Assembly: GCA_036835375.1 (NCBI GenBank)
Contig: DAITMB010000061.1
Coordinates: forward strand, 1 to 29,628
Direction: 5' to 3'
From: JANQTF01 sp036835375
GTDB lineage: Bacteria; Bacteroidota; Bacteroidia; J057
Length of the DNA: 29,628 nt
How positions within the stretch are numbered: the first letter of the stretch is position 1; every line of letters begins with the position of its first letter. Below the pieces are notes generated by a model. It was not told the DNA's origin and made no database searches. It worked only from the letters and a program-made list of their open reading frames with translations. The translations under genes were made by a program, and so were the position numbers. This document shows positions 16,773 through 24,786 of this stretch, one piece after another.

Positions 16773-17192
16773 TTAATATGAAATCCCAACGTTGAGGTTG
16801 ACCCAAAACTCCCCAATCATCCGCAAGGACTCAAGGTACTCCTCCCGCTGGATGGGTTTCGTCACAAAGGCGGAAGCTCCCAACTCGTAGCAGTTTTGAA
16901 TGTCCTGAGGGTGAGAAGAGGAGGTGAACATCACGATGGGGAGGCCTGCGATTCCTAACTTATGAACTTCACGGAGGACTTCTTTGCCATCCATCAACGG
17001 CATCTTCAAGTCTAATAATATCAGGGAGATCTCCGAGAGGGATTCTCGTTTTAGATACTCCAGGAATTTGCGTCCAGATTCGAAGTATTTCCATTCTCCT
17101 TCAATACCTACCTTTTCGAAGCCCAACTTGATCAGCTGTGCCTCTAATGGCTCATCGTCAACGACGATAATTTTGGAGATGGATGACTTCAT
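16773..17192 (-). CDS. Single-domain response regulator (CheY/Rcp1-like)
   Basis: The 139-aa receiver domain has no output domain. The acidic pocket is D12-D13 (VVDDEP), the phospho-acceptor D61 (LLDLKMP), the switch T90 (MFTSS) and the conserved K112 (VTKP). The ATG at 17192 is chosen because the longer open frame begins at a TTG. It lies 138 bp downstream of the histidine kinase gene on the same strand, so the two probably form a phosphorelay pair. The kinase type (PAS, HisKA with AHDLRAPL) commonly partners with Rcp1-like regulators. Signal output therefore goes to another protein by interaction or phosphotransfer. Confidence 0.93.
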   Translation of the reverse strand: MKSSISKIIVVDDEPLEAQLIKLGFEKVGIEGEWKYFESGRKFLEYLKRESLSEISLILLDLKMPLMDGKEVLREVHKLGIAGLPIVMFTSSSHPQDIQNCYELGASAFVTKPIQREEYLESLRMIGEFWVNLNVGISY

Positions 17193-17330
17193 GACAGGTT
17201 CGCAATCTGTAGTAATTTTCAACTGCTATACTAGGAAATATCGCACTGAATTCCGCTTTTTTGAAAAATCTACCAGTAAGTCGAATCGCGTGCGTTCAAA
17301 AATAAAATGTATGGCCATTAACTATTATTC

Positions 17331-18863
17331 TTATTTTCTGGGTATCGAAAAAAAGAACGTAGCCCCACTACCCGACCTTGAACTGGCCCAGATTTCTCCC
17401 TGCTGGCGCAAGACTGCTTTTTTGACACTCGCCAAGCCGATGCCAGTACCCGGAAAATCTTCCCGGTCACTCAACCGTTCAAAAATCAAAAACAACTTAG
17501 GGTAAAATTGCATATCAAACCCTATCCCATTGTCCTCTATCTGAACTTGTGTCCCTCTTTCATCATAATTGGCCTTGACGATGACAACAGGGCGCTCCTT
17601 TTTCGCTGAGAACTTCACAGCGTTGGAAAGCAATTGCAACAAGATCACCCGCAAAAAGTAAGGATCAGCAAAAATATGGGCATCAATGGCCATTCGCCAT
17701 TCTACCCGATTCGATTCTGGATGCATCGCGCGCAGGTGGGGCATCAGATCTTCCATAAACACATCCAGCTCAATCCACACCTTGCGCAATGGCTTGTGAC
17801 TATCTCTGGCCAACTGAAGCAATTGGTCCATCATCAACCCAAGGCGACGACCCGCTTGGCTGATATGGTGGATATATTCTTTCGCTTTAGTTGGTAAGCT
17901 GTCTGAAAAGTCATCTTTCAGCACCTCTGCATATCCCTGAATGTGTCGGAGAGGCGCCCTTAGATCGTGGGCGACAGAGTGCGCAAAGTGATCAAACTGC
18001 TCATTGGAGACTTGTAGGCTCTGGATGGCTTCTTCGAGCGCTTTGTTGCGGGAAAGTACCTCTCTTTCCAGGGTCAAATTTTGACTTGCTACTTCCTTGG
18101 ATTGTTGGTGAAAATGGCTAACATCAGCCACATGCAAAATCCAACATTGGGGTTCCTGACGCTCATTTCGGACCAGAGAAATGGTGATCTCTACGCGAAT
18201 GTAGTATCTCTCGGCATGAAGAATCTGCATCTCCGAACGAATGAGATCCATTTCACCCAGTCTGATGAGTGCGAGGTTGCGCTCCATCCGATCTGTCTCT
18301 GCGGGATGAAGGACATTAAGAAAAGAGAGAGTACGCCAAGTTTCTTCTCCGTAGCCTAGCAGACGCCTCAAAGCTGGATTGGCCTCCAGCCAGGCCAAGT
18401 CCATCGATAGAAGGGCAGTTCCCAACGGAGACTGCGACATGACTAAGTGCCATTTGTTTTCGGCTACAGACACAAGGATCAGAACCCCTTTGATCTTTCC
18501 CTGCGGGTGCTGCCAGGGCAGGAAGTGCCAAACGAAGCAGGAAGCCTGCCCCATGGCCTTATGTGAAAAGGTTTCTGCATACTCAGCTGTGCTGCCCTCC
18601 TTCGCTTGCTCGAAAGCCAGGTGCCAGTCTGGGGGCATCGCTGGGAAGACTTCTTCACAACGGCGACCGATGATACTCCCAGCGATTTTGTGTCTTGCCT
18701 TCCAAGCAGCGTTGTGGTGCAAAAAGTGAGTTTGCGAGTCGCAAAGGGCCATTGCCACAGGCAACTGGTCCATGATTTCCCAGGTATGCCCTGTAACTGG
18801 AGAATTTGCAGAGGAAGGAGAAGAAGTTCGCGGAGCGAGAGAAGCCGTCATGGGAGAGATCAT
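17331..18863 (-). CDS. PAS-domain sensor histidine kinase, no transmembrane helix
   Basis: This 510-aa kinase has two PAS-like domains (about 28-135 and 137-250), a coiled-coil linker (255-290), a HisKA dimerisation domain with phospho-acceptor H299 (SVAHDLRAPLRHIQGYAEVL) and a HATPase domain (about 400-510). ATP-binding motifs are the N box LLSNAVKFSAK near 411, the G1 motif EDNGIGFD near 443 and the G2 motif GTGIGLASVKK near 472. No membrane helix is predicted, so it senses a cytoplasmic signal. No heme, flavin or chromophore cysteine is obvious. ATGs at 18863 and 18851 are both possible starts; the longer frame starts at TTG. It is followed by its probable response regulator. Confidence 0.92.
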   Translation of the reverse strand: MISPMTASLAPRTSSPSSANSPVTGHTWEIMDQLPVAMALCDSQTHFLHHNAAWKARHKIAGSIIGRRCEEVFPAMPPDWHLAFEQAKEGSTAEYAETFSHKAMGQASCFVWHFLPWQHPQGKIKGVLILVSVAENKWHLVMSQSPLGTALLSMDLAWLEANPALRRLLGYGEETWRTLSFLNVLHPAETDRMERNLALIRLGEMDLIRSEMQILHAERYYIRVEITISLVRNERQEPQCWILHVADVSHFHQQSKEVASQNLTLEREVLSRNKALEEAIQSLQVSNEQFDHFAHSVAHDLRAPLRHIQGYAEVLKDDFSDSLPTKAKEYIHHISQAGRRLGLMMDQLLQLARDSHKPLRKVWIELDVFMEDLMPHLRAMHPESNRVEWRMAIDAHIFADPYFLRVILLQLLSNAVKFSAKKERPVVIVKANYDERGTQVQIEDNGIGFDMQFYPKLFLIFERLSDREDFPGTGIGLASVKKAVLRQQGEIWASSRSGSGATFFFSIPRK

Positions 18864-18973
18864 TATCGGACTTGCCGAAATATTCAACTTCCTGATGACA
18901 AAACAGGATCAACAAGACGGTCTTTCTTTCATTTGATCAAAGAAAATCAATCTCGCCGAGACAAATAGTAGGC

Positions 18974-19552
18974 TCAATGATCCTGATCTGCCCGATCACG
19001 CTTACTAAAACCAGACTTTGGCGGCTTGGTAGAGATAAAGCGCTTATTGAGGATGTCATCTTCGTAATAGATGTCTTTTTCATCAAGGGGCGGCCCGTGG
19101 AGCTTGGACATAGAAGTCAGGGTGAGCGTCCTACTGGTCTTGTGCTCCAAGACAAACAGCTTGATCACTCGGGTATCCGCAAGCGCGGTGTAGCAAGTCA
19201 GGTTTCCATTGACCACGTGGCGAATATGCCCTTGGGAAGCTACCTTCATGTATTCCAGCACTTCTCCTTCAATCTCTCTGGCGGCCCGATGACTCTGGTA
19301 ATGGCGCGTCACAGTTGTAGCGTAGAGCATACCTTCCTCATTGAAAGCGTACTCAAGATGCTTGAGCTCATCCAAGTTCACCCGGAGGCTACGCAACTCG
19401 GCATCTTCTTGCACGCCATTCACATAGTCTTTGGTCACGAGGTAGGACTTTACCTCATCGGTTGATTGCCCAAATGGTAGAAAAAAATTATTCTGCCCAT
19501 GAGCAACAGATACAAAGAGCAAGAGTGCGAGGGGAGTAGAAAACTGCTTCAT
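18974..19552 (-). CDS. Small secreted protein of unknown function (192 aa)
   Basis: The ATG at 19552 gives the signal peptide MKQFSTPLALLLFVSVAHGQ; the open frame upstream lacks one. The mature part contains FFLPFGQSTDEVKSYLVTKD near 23-42, resembling proteins that start with a short strand and a helix preceding an antiparallel sheet (LEYAFNEEGMLYATTVTRHY). A basic, charged tail ends the protein. No family was recognised. It lies 110 bp upstream of the histidine kinase on the same strand, so co-transcription is possible, but a regulatory link is only a guess. Confidence 0.8.
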   Translation of the reverse strand: MKQFSTPLALLLFVSVAHGQNNFFLPFGQSTDEVKSYLVTKDYVNGVQEDAELRSLRVNLDELKHLEYAFNEEGMLYATTVTRHYQSHRAAREIEGEVLEYMKVASQGHIRHVVNGNLTCYTALADTRVIKLFVLEHKTSRTLTLTSMSKLHGPPLDEKDIYYEDDILNKRFISTKPPKSGFSKRDRADQDH

Positions 19553-19985
19553 GCCTGATAAGTTGGCGGTGAATGATCTGAGTGGAGTAAAACAGTTTCT
19601 CTGTAGAAAACCCGCTGGAGCAGGTTCGGGGTGAGAGGGAGAAATCATTTTTTAAGAACGTGCGAAAGGACTCCATTACAGGCTAAATGGCAATTTGGGT
19701 GCCGCTAACGGATGCTTGCGCAATTAAGAAAACCTTTGTTATACCAATATAATCATTTTCACCTCTAAAATAAACATCTCGCTCCGTTCTTTTCAGAACC
19801 AAGATTCGGAGACTTTCATTTGAGCCCATACGTATTTGAAATTTGCCCTCCAAAACGACTGCCATTCCCCCAATCATGGTCGAATGGCAGTAGGCAGAGA
19901 ATCCGCTGGGAGGGAAGTATTGGAGGGAACAAGGCTTAGGAAACGATCCCTCACCCCGAAGTCATGATGCTTCCCGAAGTGTGAG
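19553..19985. other. Intergenic region without a convincing gene
   Basis: The 433 bp lie between the degenerate M23 lipoprotein gene and the 192-aa secreted protein gene. A 64-codon minus-strand ORF (19683-19877) has no signal peptide, homology or start context I can support. The motif CTTCGGG occurs twice, in direct orientation, just after the M23-like stop on the minus strand, but no terminator hairpin with a T-run was found. Confidence 0.5.
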
Positions 19986-21212
19986 CTATCCCCGTGCTAC
20001 TGGCGAGCCGAGGCGATCCAACTGGCGTTGCCATTGGCGTATTTGCTGGCGCAAGACGTTTTCTTCCGACGCATCGATCAAAAAGTCATCTTCTCCGCCT
20101 TGAAGCACAGGTGGCTCGGCGGGCTTGCCTTGGTTCCAAAACCTTAATCCTACCCCAAATCCCAACCCATCAGGCAGCTGACCGACATAGCCAAGGGTGT
20201 CTCCCTGCGAGATAGCTTGAGCTTGCTCGATATGGGGTGCCAATTGCCCCATATGGAGATATTGAGAGGAATAGACATTCGTGTGGCGGAGCAGCAAGCT
20301 GCGGCTGTTTCCTTTTTGCTTAATGGAGATCAATTCACCATCCCCTACCGCAATCACGGCAGTCTTTGAAGGGGCCAAAAAGCGCTGCTCTTTTAGTCGG
20401 GCTTCTACCTGAGGTGTCAAAGGAGAATGATCTGCTTCCGGTGCCAATGGCGATGCCAAATAGGCATTTCGAATATGCTTGCCATGTTCGTCGTAGTAGT
20501 GCGCTCCTCGGGAACCTTTGCGATAAAAGGCATAATAATCTTGCCCTCCTTGGTGAAACCTCGCTGCGAGAACTTCGCCAACTCCGATGAATCGGCCATC
20601 AATAAATCGCTCTTCAAAGATTACCTGGCAATAGTCGCCGGAGTCAAGCTGGAAGAAATTCACGTCCCAGGCGAAAATTTTTTCAAGGGATTTTACCAAA
20701 GCAACGTCTGCTCCTTGATCTTTTACGGCTTCGTAAAGCGTCGTGCTGATCGGGAGATTCAAAGACCGTGGTTCGGAGTGTACATTTCGCTTTCCACGAG
20801 AGATATCGACGCCTTGACGAAAATCAATCATAAAGAAATTTTCCTCCGTTTCTTCATAAATGAAGAAATCAACTTTGCCCGAGGTAGTGTTTCGGAGGAT
20901 GGTAAAAGGATGACCTGCGCGCATTTTTCGCACATCAAACTCTTTTCCAGAACGGCTATCGATGGTATCTATGATCGCGCGGCCTACGCCATAGGACTGG
21001 AGCACGTCGGTGAGCAACATGTCTCGCGGAAAAGAATCCTGAATCACCTGATGGGCGGCGACGTCTATCCCGTACTGTTCTTGCGACAAGCGTTTGAGCT
21101 GAGGCACTGGCAAGCGGGGGTACTGAGCCAATTTGTTGTCTGGCTGGGGTTGGCTACAGGAAGCCAGCAGGATGAGGATCGGCAGGGGCCAATAAAGAAT
21201 TCGAACTAACAC
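19986..21212 (-). CDS. Lipoprotein with degenerate M23/LytM peptidase domain
   Basis: This 408-aa lipoprotein has a short signal peptide with lipobox LLASC (Cys19). Length and middle region (residues 45-250, including SGDYCQVIFEERFIDG and HYYDEHGKHIRNAYLASPL) match Bacteroidota M23-family peptidoglycan endopeptidases. The C-terminal LytM-like part keeps VIAVGDGELISI (286-297), YSSQYLHMGQL (314-324), ISQGDTLGYVG and FWNQGKPAEPP. The first zinc-ligand motif H-x-x-x-D is absent and the usual HLH/HLD motif is replaced by GFGVGLRF (351-358), so catalysis is unlikely. Such inactive LytM proteins are known to regulate amidases (EnvC, NlpD). The GTG at 21212 is chosen because the only longer start, a GTG at 21305, falls inside the promoter -7 box. 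Confidence 0.88.
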   Translation of the reverse strand: MLVRILYWPLPILILLASCSQPQPDNKLAQYPRLPVPQLKRLSQEQYGIDVAAHQVIQDSFPRDMLLTDVLQSYGVGRAIIDTIDSRSGKEFDVRKMRAGHPFTILRNTTSGKVDFFIYEETEENFFMIDFRQGVDISRGKRNVHSEPRSLNLPISTTLYEAVKDQGADVALVKSLEKIFAWDVNFFQLDSGDYCQVIFEERFIDGRFIGVGEVLAARFHQGGQDYYAFYRKGSRGAHYYDEHGKHIRNAYLASPLAPEADHSPLTPQVEARLKEQRFLAPSKTAVIAVGDGELISIKQKGNSRSLLLRHTNVYSSQYLHMGQLAPHIEQAQAISQGDTLGYVGQLPDGLGFGVGLRFWNQGKPAEPPVLQGGEDDFLIDASEENVLRQQIRQWQRQLDRLGSPVARG

Positions 21213-21304
21213 CAGCGAGGAACGATTGGCGTGTGAGAAAGTGGCAAAAACGAACTGCTTCGAAGCAAGGAAGGTACAAAAGGAATACTTTCCTACACCT
21301 TTCA

Positions 21305-21334
21305 CAAAGGTAGGTGAAAAATGGTCGTTCCAAA
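21305..21334 (-). promoter_or_regulatory. Promoter of the degenerate M23 lipoprotein gene
   Basis: On the minus strand a -33 TTTG (21331-21334) is followed after 18 nt by TACCTTTG (21305-21312), a full match to the Bacteroidota promoter. Transcription would start near 21298, about 86 nt before the GTG at 21212. The alternative GTG start at 21305-21303 overlaps the last base of the -7 box, so it would not be in the transcript. Confidence 0.6.
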
Positions 21335-21414
21335 AAGATTTTTAGGTGCGATCCCGCAAATGATAGCGCCCCCTGACTGTATGATCTGGTATCCGAAAAA
21401 GGCCAAACCAATAC

Positions 21415-23787
21415 TCACTCACTGGCAATCCATTTTTTCCAGCCCAGCTGCCTCCCATGTAGTTCCCAAGTCAACAGATACAGGCCCGAAGCCAACGGAA
21501 GCTGAAGCACTTTTTCTCCTTGTGGGAAATCCAGCGGATGCGAGAAGAGCTGCCTTCCTTGCGGATCACGCACGAGCAACACCACGCCCTGCGGCATCCC
21601 CTCCCAGCGAATGGGGAGCTGTCCTGGCGACCCAGGCAGCACTTGTAGCTTTCCTTCCATCGAAGAATGGTCCAGCCTTGTAATAGCTGACTCTACGACC
21701 TCAAATCCATCCAGCGCCGCTTCTACTTGATCTTGGTTTCCAGGTTCGAAGTCTTGCGTATAAAACAGGATGCGAAATGGCCGCTGAAGATCGGGGAAGT
21801 ATTTTTGGAAGTAAAAATTGGTCTCGTGATTCCACAAAGTGTCGTAAGGCCCTTCATATCGCTTGATTTCAAAGGTATCCAAGCCATCGGTGATGGATAC
21901 GGAGAAAAAGTCATTTCCAGGCCTTCCTCCGTCCAGCAGAGACCAATTCAAAAACCACCAATAATACTGTATCGTCGGTTCTTTATATCCGCTCAAGTCC
22001 ATTGGTGGAGAAATCAGCAGCGTGTATCCATTGTCCACATCATCAAATACTGCATCCCCCCCAGCATTTCCCGTCATGTAGCATTCGTCGCCGATGTCAA
22101 AAGGCAGGTCATACTCTGGATTGTAAATGTCTCCATTTTCCCGATAGGTCCCGATAGGCTCTCCCCTCACCCACATTCCCCGCTCCGCGGTGCCCTCCAC
22201 TTCCCAGCCAAGATCTAGTGAAAAATCGTCGTAGTAGCCAGGTTGAAGCAAAAATTCAAGTTGGTAGTTGCTAGAATCCAAGACCAGGGTATCTGCGTCA
22301 TTTCGGTAGCCCCATTTTCCTGCAATGACAATGTAGGAATTGATTACAAAGTAAGGATCTTGTGCCACGCCATTGCTGATGGTGCTGTAGGTAAACTCGA
22401 CTTCCTTCTCCGGATACGTGATGAGTCGGACTTGGGCGTTTGGTATGGGCTGCAAGGTGTTTGCGTCTTTGACAATGACTTGAATCGGGATGCGAGAAAT
22501 GGGCACAAGGTCCACATCAAGTGCGGTGACCTGCCCATTGGTAATGATCACGTTTTGCGTATCGGGCAGGTATCCATACCTCGCAAAGATCACTTGGTAG
22601 TTTCCAGCTTGAGCATGACCAAGCGCGTAGTCTCCATTAGTTCGGGTGCGATCGTCTTCAAAATGGCCCACAAGCGTCACCTCTACATTGGCAATGGGAG
22701 CTTGTGTGGCTGCATCGCGCACTTTTCCTTCCAGATAGCAACCTCGCTGATAGCTGGGTTGAATCACAAAGAGCCCCCCTTCAATGTCTGAGACCAGTAT
22801 CAAGCCCGAGGGTAAATAGGGATAGGCTCCCCAGGCACCATTGAATCCGCCTGCTTCCAGCGGGCTGGTATCGAAATAGCCTACTTCTACCAAATTGTGT
22901 GGTCGGGAAGCATCTGTGATGTGAAGTCCGTCACGGTAGTATGAAGTCACCAAATAGTCATCTTTCACATGGACATTGTGAGGGATTGCTTCGCCATTGC
23001 TTAAGCTCGAGCGAATCCCATCCAGCAAGCGTGGATTGATCGGATCGCTCACATCCCATGCATAAACGAAAGCTCCCGGAAGCTCATCGGTCGTGAAACA
23101 GACATCGCCACCGTCGTTGAGCCACGTGTTGTGGGTAAAAGAATTGAGGTAATCCGTGGTGCTCAGCACAACGGGACTCAAGGGGACAGTCCAATCGATC
23201 ACTGTGAGCAATCCGTCCGAAATCTCAGCCGAGTAGGCCGTGTCGTTTCGCACATACACGTCATGCACATAGCGCTGCGTATAAGCCCCCGCAAAGGTAG
23301 GATGCCAGGGGTCTGCCAATGAAAACCGGGCGATTCCTCCGTTAAAATTATTGGTCCCACTGAGGTAAAGTTGGTCATTCTCTACCCATACGTTGTGAGC
23401 TGTTTTCACCCCAGCCAGCAGGGTGTCCTTCCAGGCAATAGATCCAGGTAGCCCGGAGAGGTCGATGATGAGGGTGCCAAAATCTGACTCATTCGAGACA
23501 TAGGCATGATGGCCTGAGGTCTTGAGATCGCGCCACACAGAAAAAGCTCCCGGAATAAAGTGTATTTCAGTCGGCTGTGATGGGTCGATCAAATCGACGA
23601 TCGACACACCCGTAGTCAGACCTACCAATGCGTATTCGCGACCATTGGGATCGGTGTACCCCCATATGTCGTTCAGGCGTGGGGAGTAATCCTTGTTCCC
23701 TACCAAGGTGAGTCCCAGCTGCGCTGAGAGTGGAAGCGTTGAAATCAGGAGACCGAACCAAAGGCAGTGTGTAATCAGGCGATTCAT
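21415..23787 (-). CDS. Choice-of-anchor-B family protein with carboxypeptidase-like domains and T9SS-like tail
   Basis: This 790-aa exported protein has the signal peptide MNRLITHCLWFGLLISTLPL (ATG at 23787; ATGs at 23802 and 23841 are longer alternatives). Residues about 23-342 form a beta-propeller-like LVIP/choice-of-anchor-B region (NDIWGYTDPNGREYALVGL, repeated [ILV]-D-[IV]-x-x-P motifs). Residues 350-428 form a carboxypeptidase-regulatory-like domain (LEGKVRDAATQAPIANVEVT), and a second such domain lies near 432-515. A jelly-roll-like region follows at about 520-705 (YYDDFSLDLGWEVEG). The last about 75 residues (LASGLYLLTWELHGRQLGWKKW) resemble a type A T9SS sorting domain, implying surface attachment or release. 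Its role is probably surface binding. It lies upstream of the M23-like gene on the same strand, but that gene has its own promoter. Confidence 0.9.
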   Translation of the reverse strand: MNRLITHCLWFGLLISTLPLSAQLGLTLVGNKDYSPRLNDIWGYTDPNGREYALVGLTTGVSIVDLIDPSQPTEIHFIPGAFSVWRDLKTSGHHAYVSNESDFGTLIIDLSGLPGSIAWKDTLLAGVKTAHNVWVENDQLYLSGTNNFNGGIARFSLADPWHPTFAGAYTQRYVHDVYVRNDTAYSAEISDGLLTVIDWTVPLSPVVLSTTDYLNSFTHNTWLNDGGDVCFTTDELPGAFVYAWDVSDPINPRLLDGIRSSLSNGEAIPHNVHVKDDYLVTSYYRDGLHITDASRPHNLVEVGYFDTSPLEAGGFNGAWGAYPYLPSGLILVSDIEGGLFVIQPSYQRGCYLEGKVRDAATQAPIANVEVTLVGHFEDDRTRTNGDYALGHAQAGNYQVIFARYGYLPDTQNVIITNGQVTALDVDLVPISRIPIQVIVKDANTLQPIPNAQVRLITYPEKEVEFTYSTISNGVAQDPYFVINSYIVIAGKWGYRNDADTLVLDSSNYQLEFLLQPGYYDDFSLDLGWEVEGTAERGMWVRGEPIGTYRENGDIYNPEYDLPFDIGDECYMTGNAGGDAVFDDVDNGYTLLISPPMDLSGYKEPTIQYYWWFLNWSLLDGGRPGNDFFSVSITDGLDTFEIKRYEGPYDTLWNHETNFYFQKYFPDLQRPFRILFYTQDFEPGNQDQVEAALDGFEVVESAITRLDHSSMEGKLQVLPGSPGQLPIRWEGMPQGVVLLVRDPQGRQLFSHPLDFPQGEKVLQLPLASGLYLLTWELHGRQLGWKKWIASE

Positions 23788-23851
23788 GTGGTAGTTGATC
23801 ATCAATGAAGTAGGATTGGTATGGGACAAGGAGCGAATCATTCATGGCGAC

Positions 23852-23923
23852 ATGCTCGCTGATGATTGCGATTGTTGAAATTAGATGGTAAAGTCCCTTC
23901 TATTCGCAGACGTCTGCGAGCAT
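23852..23923. repeat. 16-bp perfect palindrome with an alternative pairing arm
   Basis: TCGCAGACGTCTGCGA at 23904-23919 is a perfect palindrome, suitable as a dimeric regulator site. Its right part also belongs to GCGAGCAT (23916-23923), which pairs perfectly with ATGCTCGC at 23852-23859. The two structures exclude each other. The element lies 65-136 bp upstream of the choice-of-anchor-B start. Confidence 0.45.
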
Positions 23924-24059
23924 TTTGACGTTGCCACAGCAATCTAAAGGAAACAATTGAAACCCAAACAGATGCTAAATACCTTCACCACGAACCATCT
24001 CTTATGCAAAGCACTGAATCATGAAAGAGTTCCAAAACAGTGGTCATTTAGAAAACAAA

Positions 24060-24102
24060 AAATTAATCTGTAAAACATAGCTGCCATCAAACGTCGCAGC
24101 TA
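24060..24102 (-). terminator. Terminator-like hairpin after rnhA
   Basis: On the minus strand TAGCTGC (24102-24096) pairs with GCAGCTA (24084-24078) across an 11-nt loop. It is followed by T-rich sequence (TGTTTTACAG, then ATTAATTTTTTG). It starts 9 bp past the rnhA stop. The loop is long, so efficiency is uncertain. Confidence 0.45.
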
Positions 24103-24110
24103 ATGGCGCT

Positions 24111-24578
24111 TCAAGCGTTTTCCATCTCATATGCCTCATCAACCGCAGAAGGACGATCCGCAGCAGCAGCCGTGGCGAGTTGATCGCAGCGCTCATTACC
24201 AGGAATGCCTGCATGCCCTTTGACCCAGTGAAATCTCACGGTATGAGCCTTGGCCGCTTCGAGATATCGTCGCCATAGATCGGGATTTTTCTTGTCCTTG
24301 AACCCCTTTTTCTGCCACGATAACAGCCAGCCCTTGTTCACTGCCTGCTCCACGTACTTGCTGTCAGTATAGACATCCACCGTCAATCCAGGTCGCTTCA
24401 GCGCTTCCAAGCCAATGATCACAGCCAGCAGTTCCATCCGATTGTTGGTCGTGAGACGAAAGCCTCCTGAAAATTCTTTGCGATACTGCCCCCAAACCAT
24501 CACGGTACCATAGCCCCCCGGACCGGGATTACCCAAGGCTGCTCCATCGGTGTACATGATGATGCGATTCTCCTCCAT
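24111..24578 (-). CDS. rnhA: Ribonuclease HI
   Basis: RNase HI degrades the RNA strand of RNA-DNA hybrids in the cytoplasm (primer removal, R-loop clearance). At 155 aa it matches the family length. All catalytic carboxylates are present: D11 (YTDGAALGNPGPGGYG), E49 (TTNNRMELLAV), D72 (VYTDSKYVEQAV) and D132 (GNERCDQLA), with the flexible-loop histidine H122 (WVKGHAGIPGNE). The basic-protrusion region includes WQKKGFKDKKNPDLW. The ATG at 24578 is chosen because enzymes of the family begin about ten residues before the first Asp; the longer frame would add 24 residues. A TATTTTTG box at 24584-24591 lies directly before the start, which would make any transcript from it nearly leaderless. It is divergent from rlpA. 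Confidence 0.95.
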   Translation of the reverse strand: MEENRIIMYTDGAALGNPGPGGYGTVMVWGQYRKEFSGGFRLTTNNRMELLAVIIGLEALKRPGLTVDVYTDSKYVEQAVNKGWLLSWQKKGFKDKKNPDLWRRYLEAAKAHTVRFHWVKGHAGIPGNERCDQLATAAAADRPSAVDEAYEMENA

Positions 24579-24786
24579 ATTGGCAAAAATATCAAAAAAA
24601 ATGAGCCTGCTCTGATCTTTGGACCAATTCTCTTCAACACTATCCCTCATGGTGCTATCTGAGTTGAAACAGATTCAACGCTGCCATTCGGCTCCTAAAA
24701 GCCATCCTGCGGGTTATGACAAGGGATGAACCAAGCAATGATCTTTTTTCGTAATTTAGTAGGATCATTCATTCAACGATCTTTTC

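Larger units (their letters stand above)
23788..24110. other. Intergenic region with palindrome and rnhA terminator
   Basis: The 323 bp separate rnhA (ending at 24111) from the choice-of-anchor-B gene on the same strand. It contains the palindromic element at 23852-23923 and the rnhA terminator hairpin at 24060-24102. No ORF or consensus promoter is supported. Confidence 0.5.

Noticed and set aside
19683..19877. 64-codon minus-strand ORF in the 19553-19985 gap
   Set aside because: There is no signal peptide, no recognised family, no promoter or ribosome-binding site, and the length is within chance expectation.
20427..21209. 260-codon plus-strand ORF
   Set aside because: It is antisense to the M23-like lipoprotein, which has a promoter, lipobox and family similarity.
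24584..24591. TATTTTTG -7 box that would make rnhA leaderless
   Set aside because: There is no -33 partner, and the box is in a run of A/T, so it is noted in the rnhA entry but not called as a promoter.
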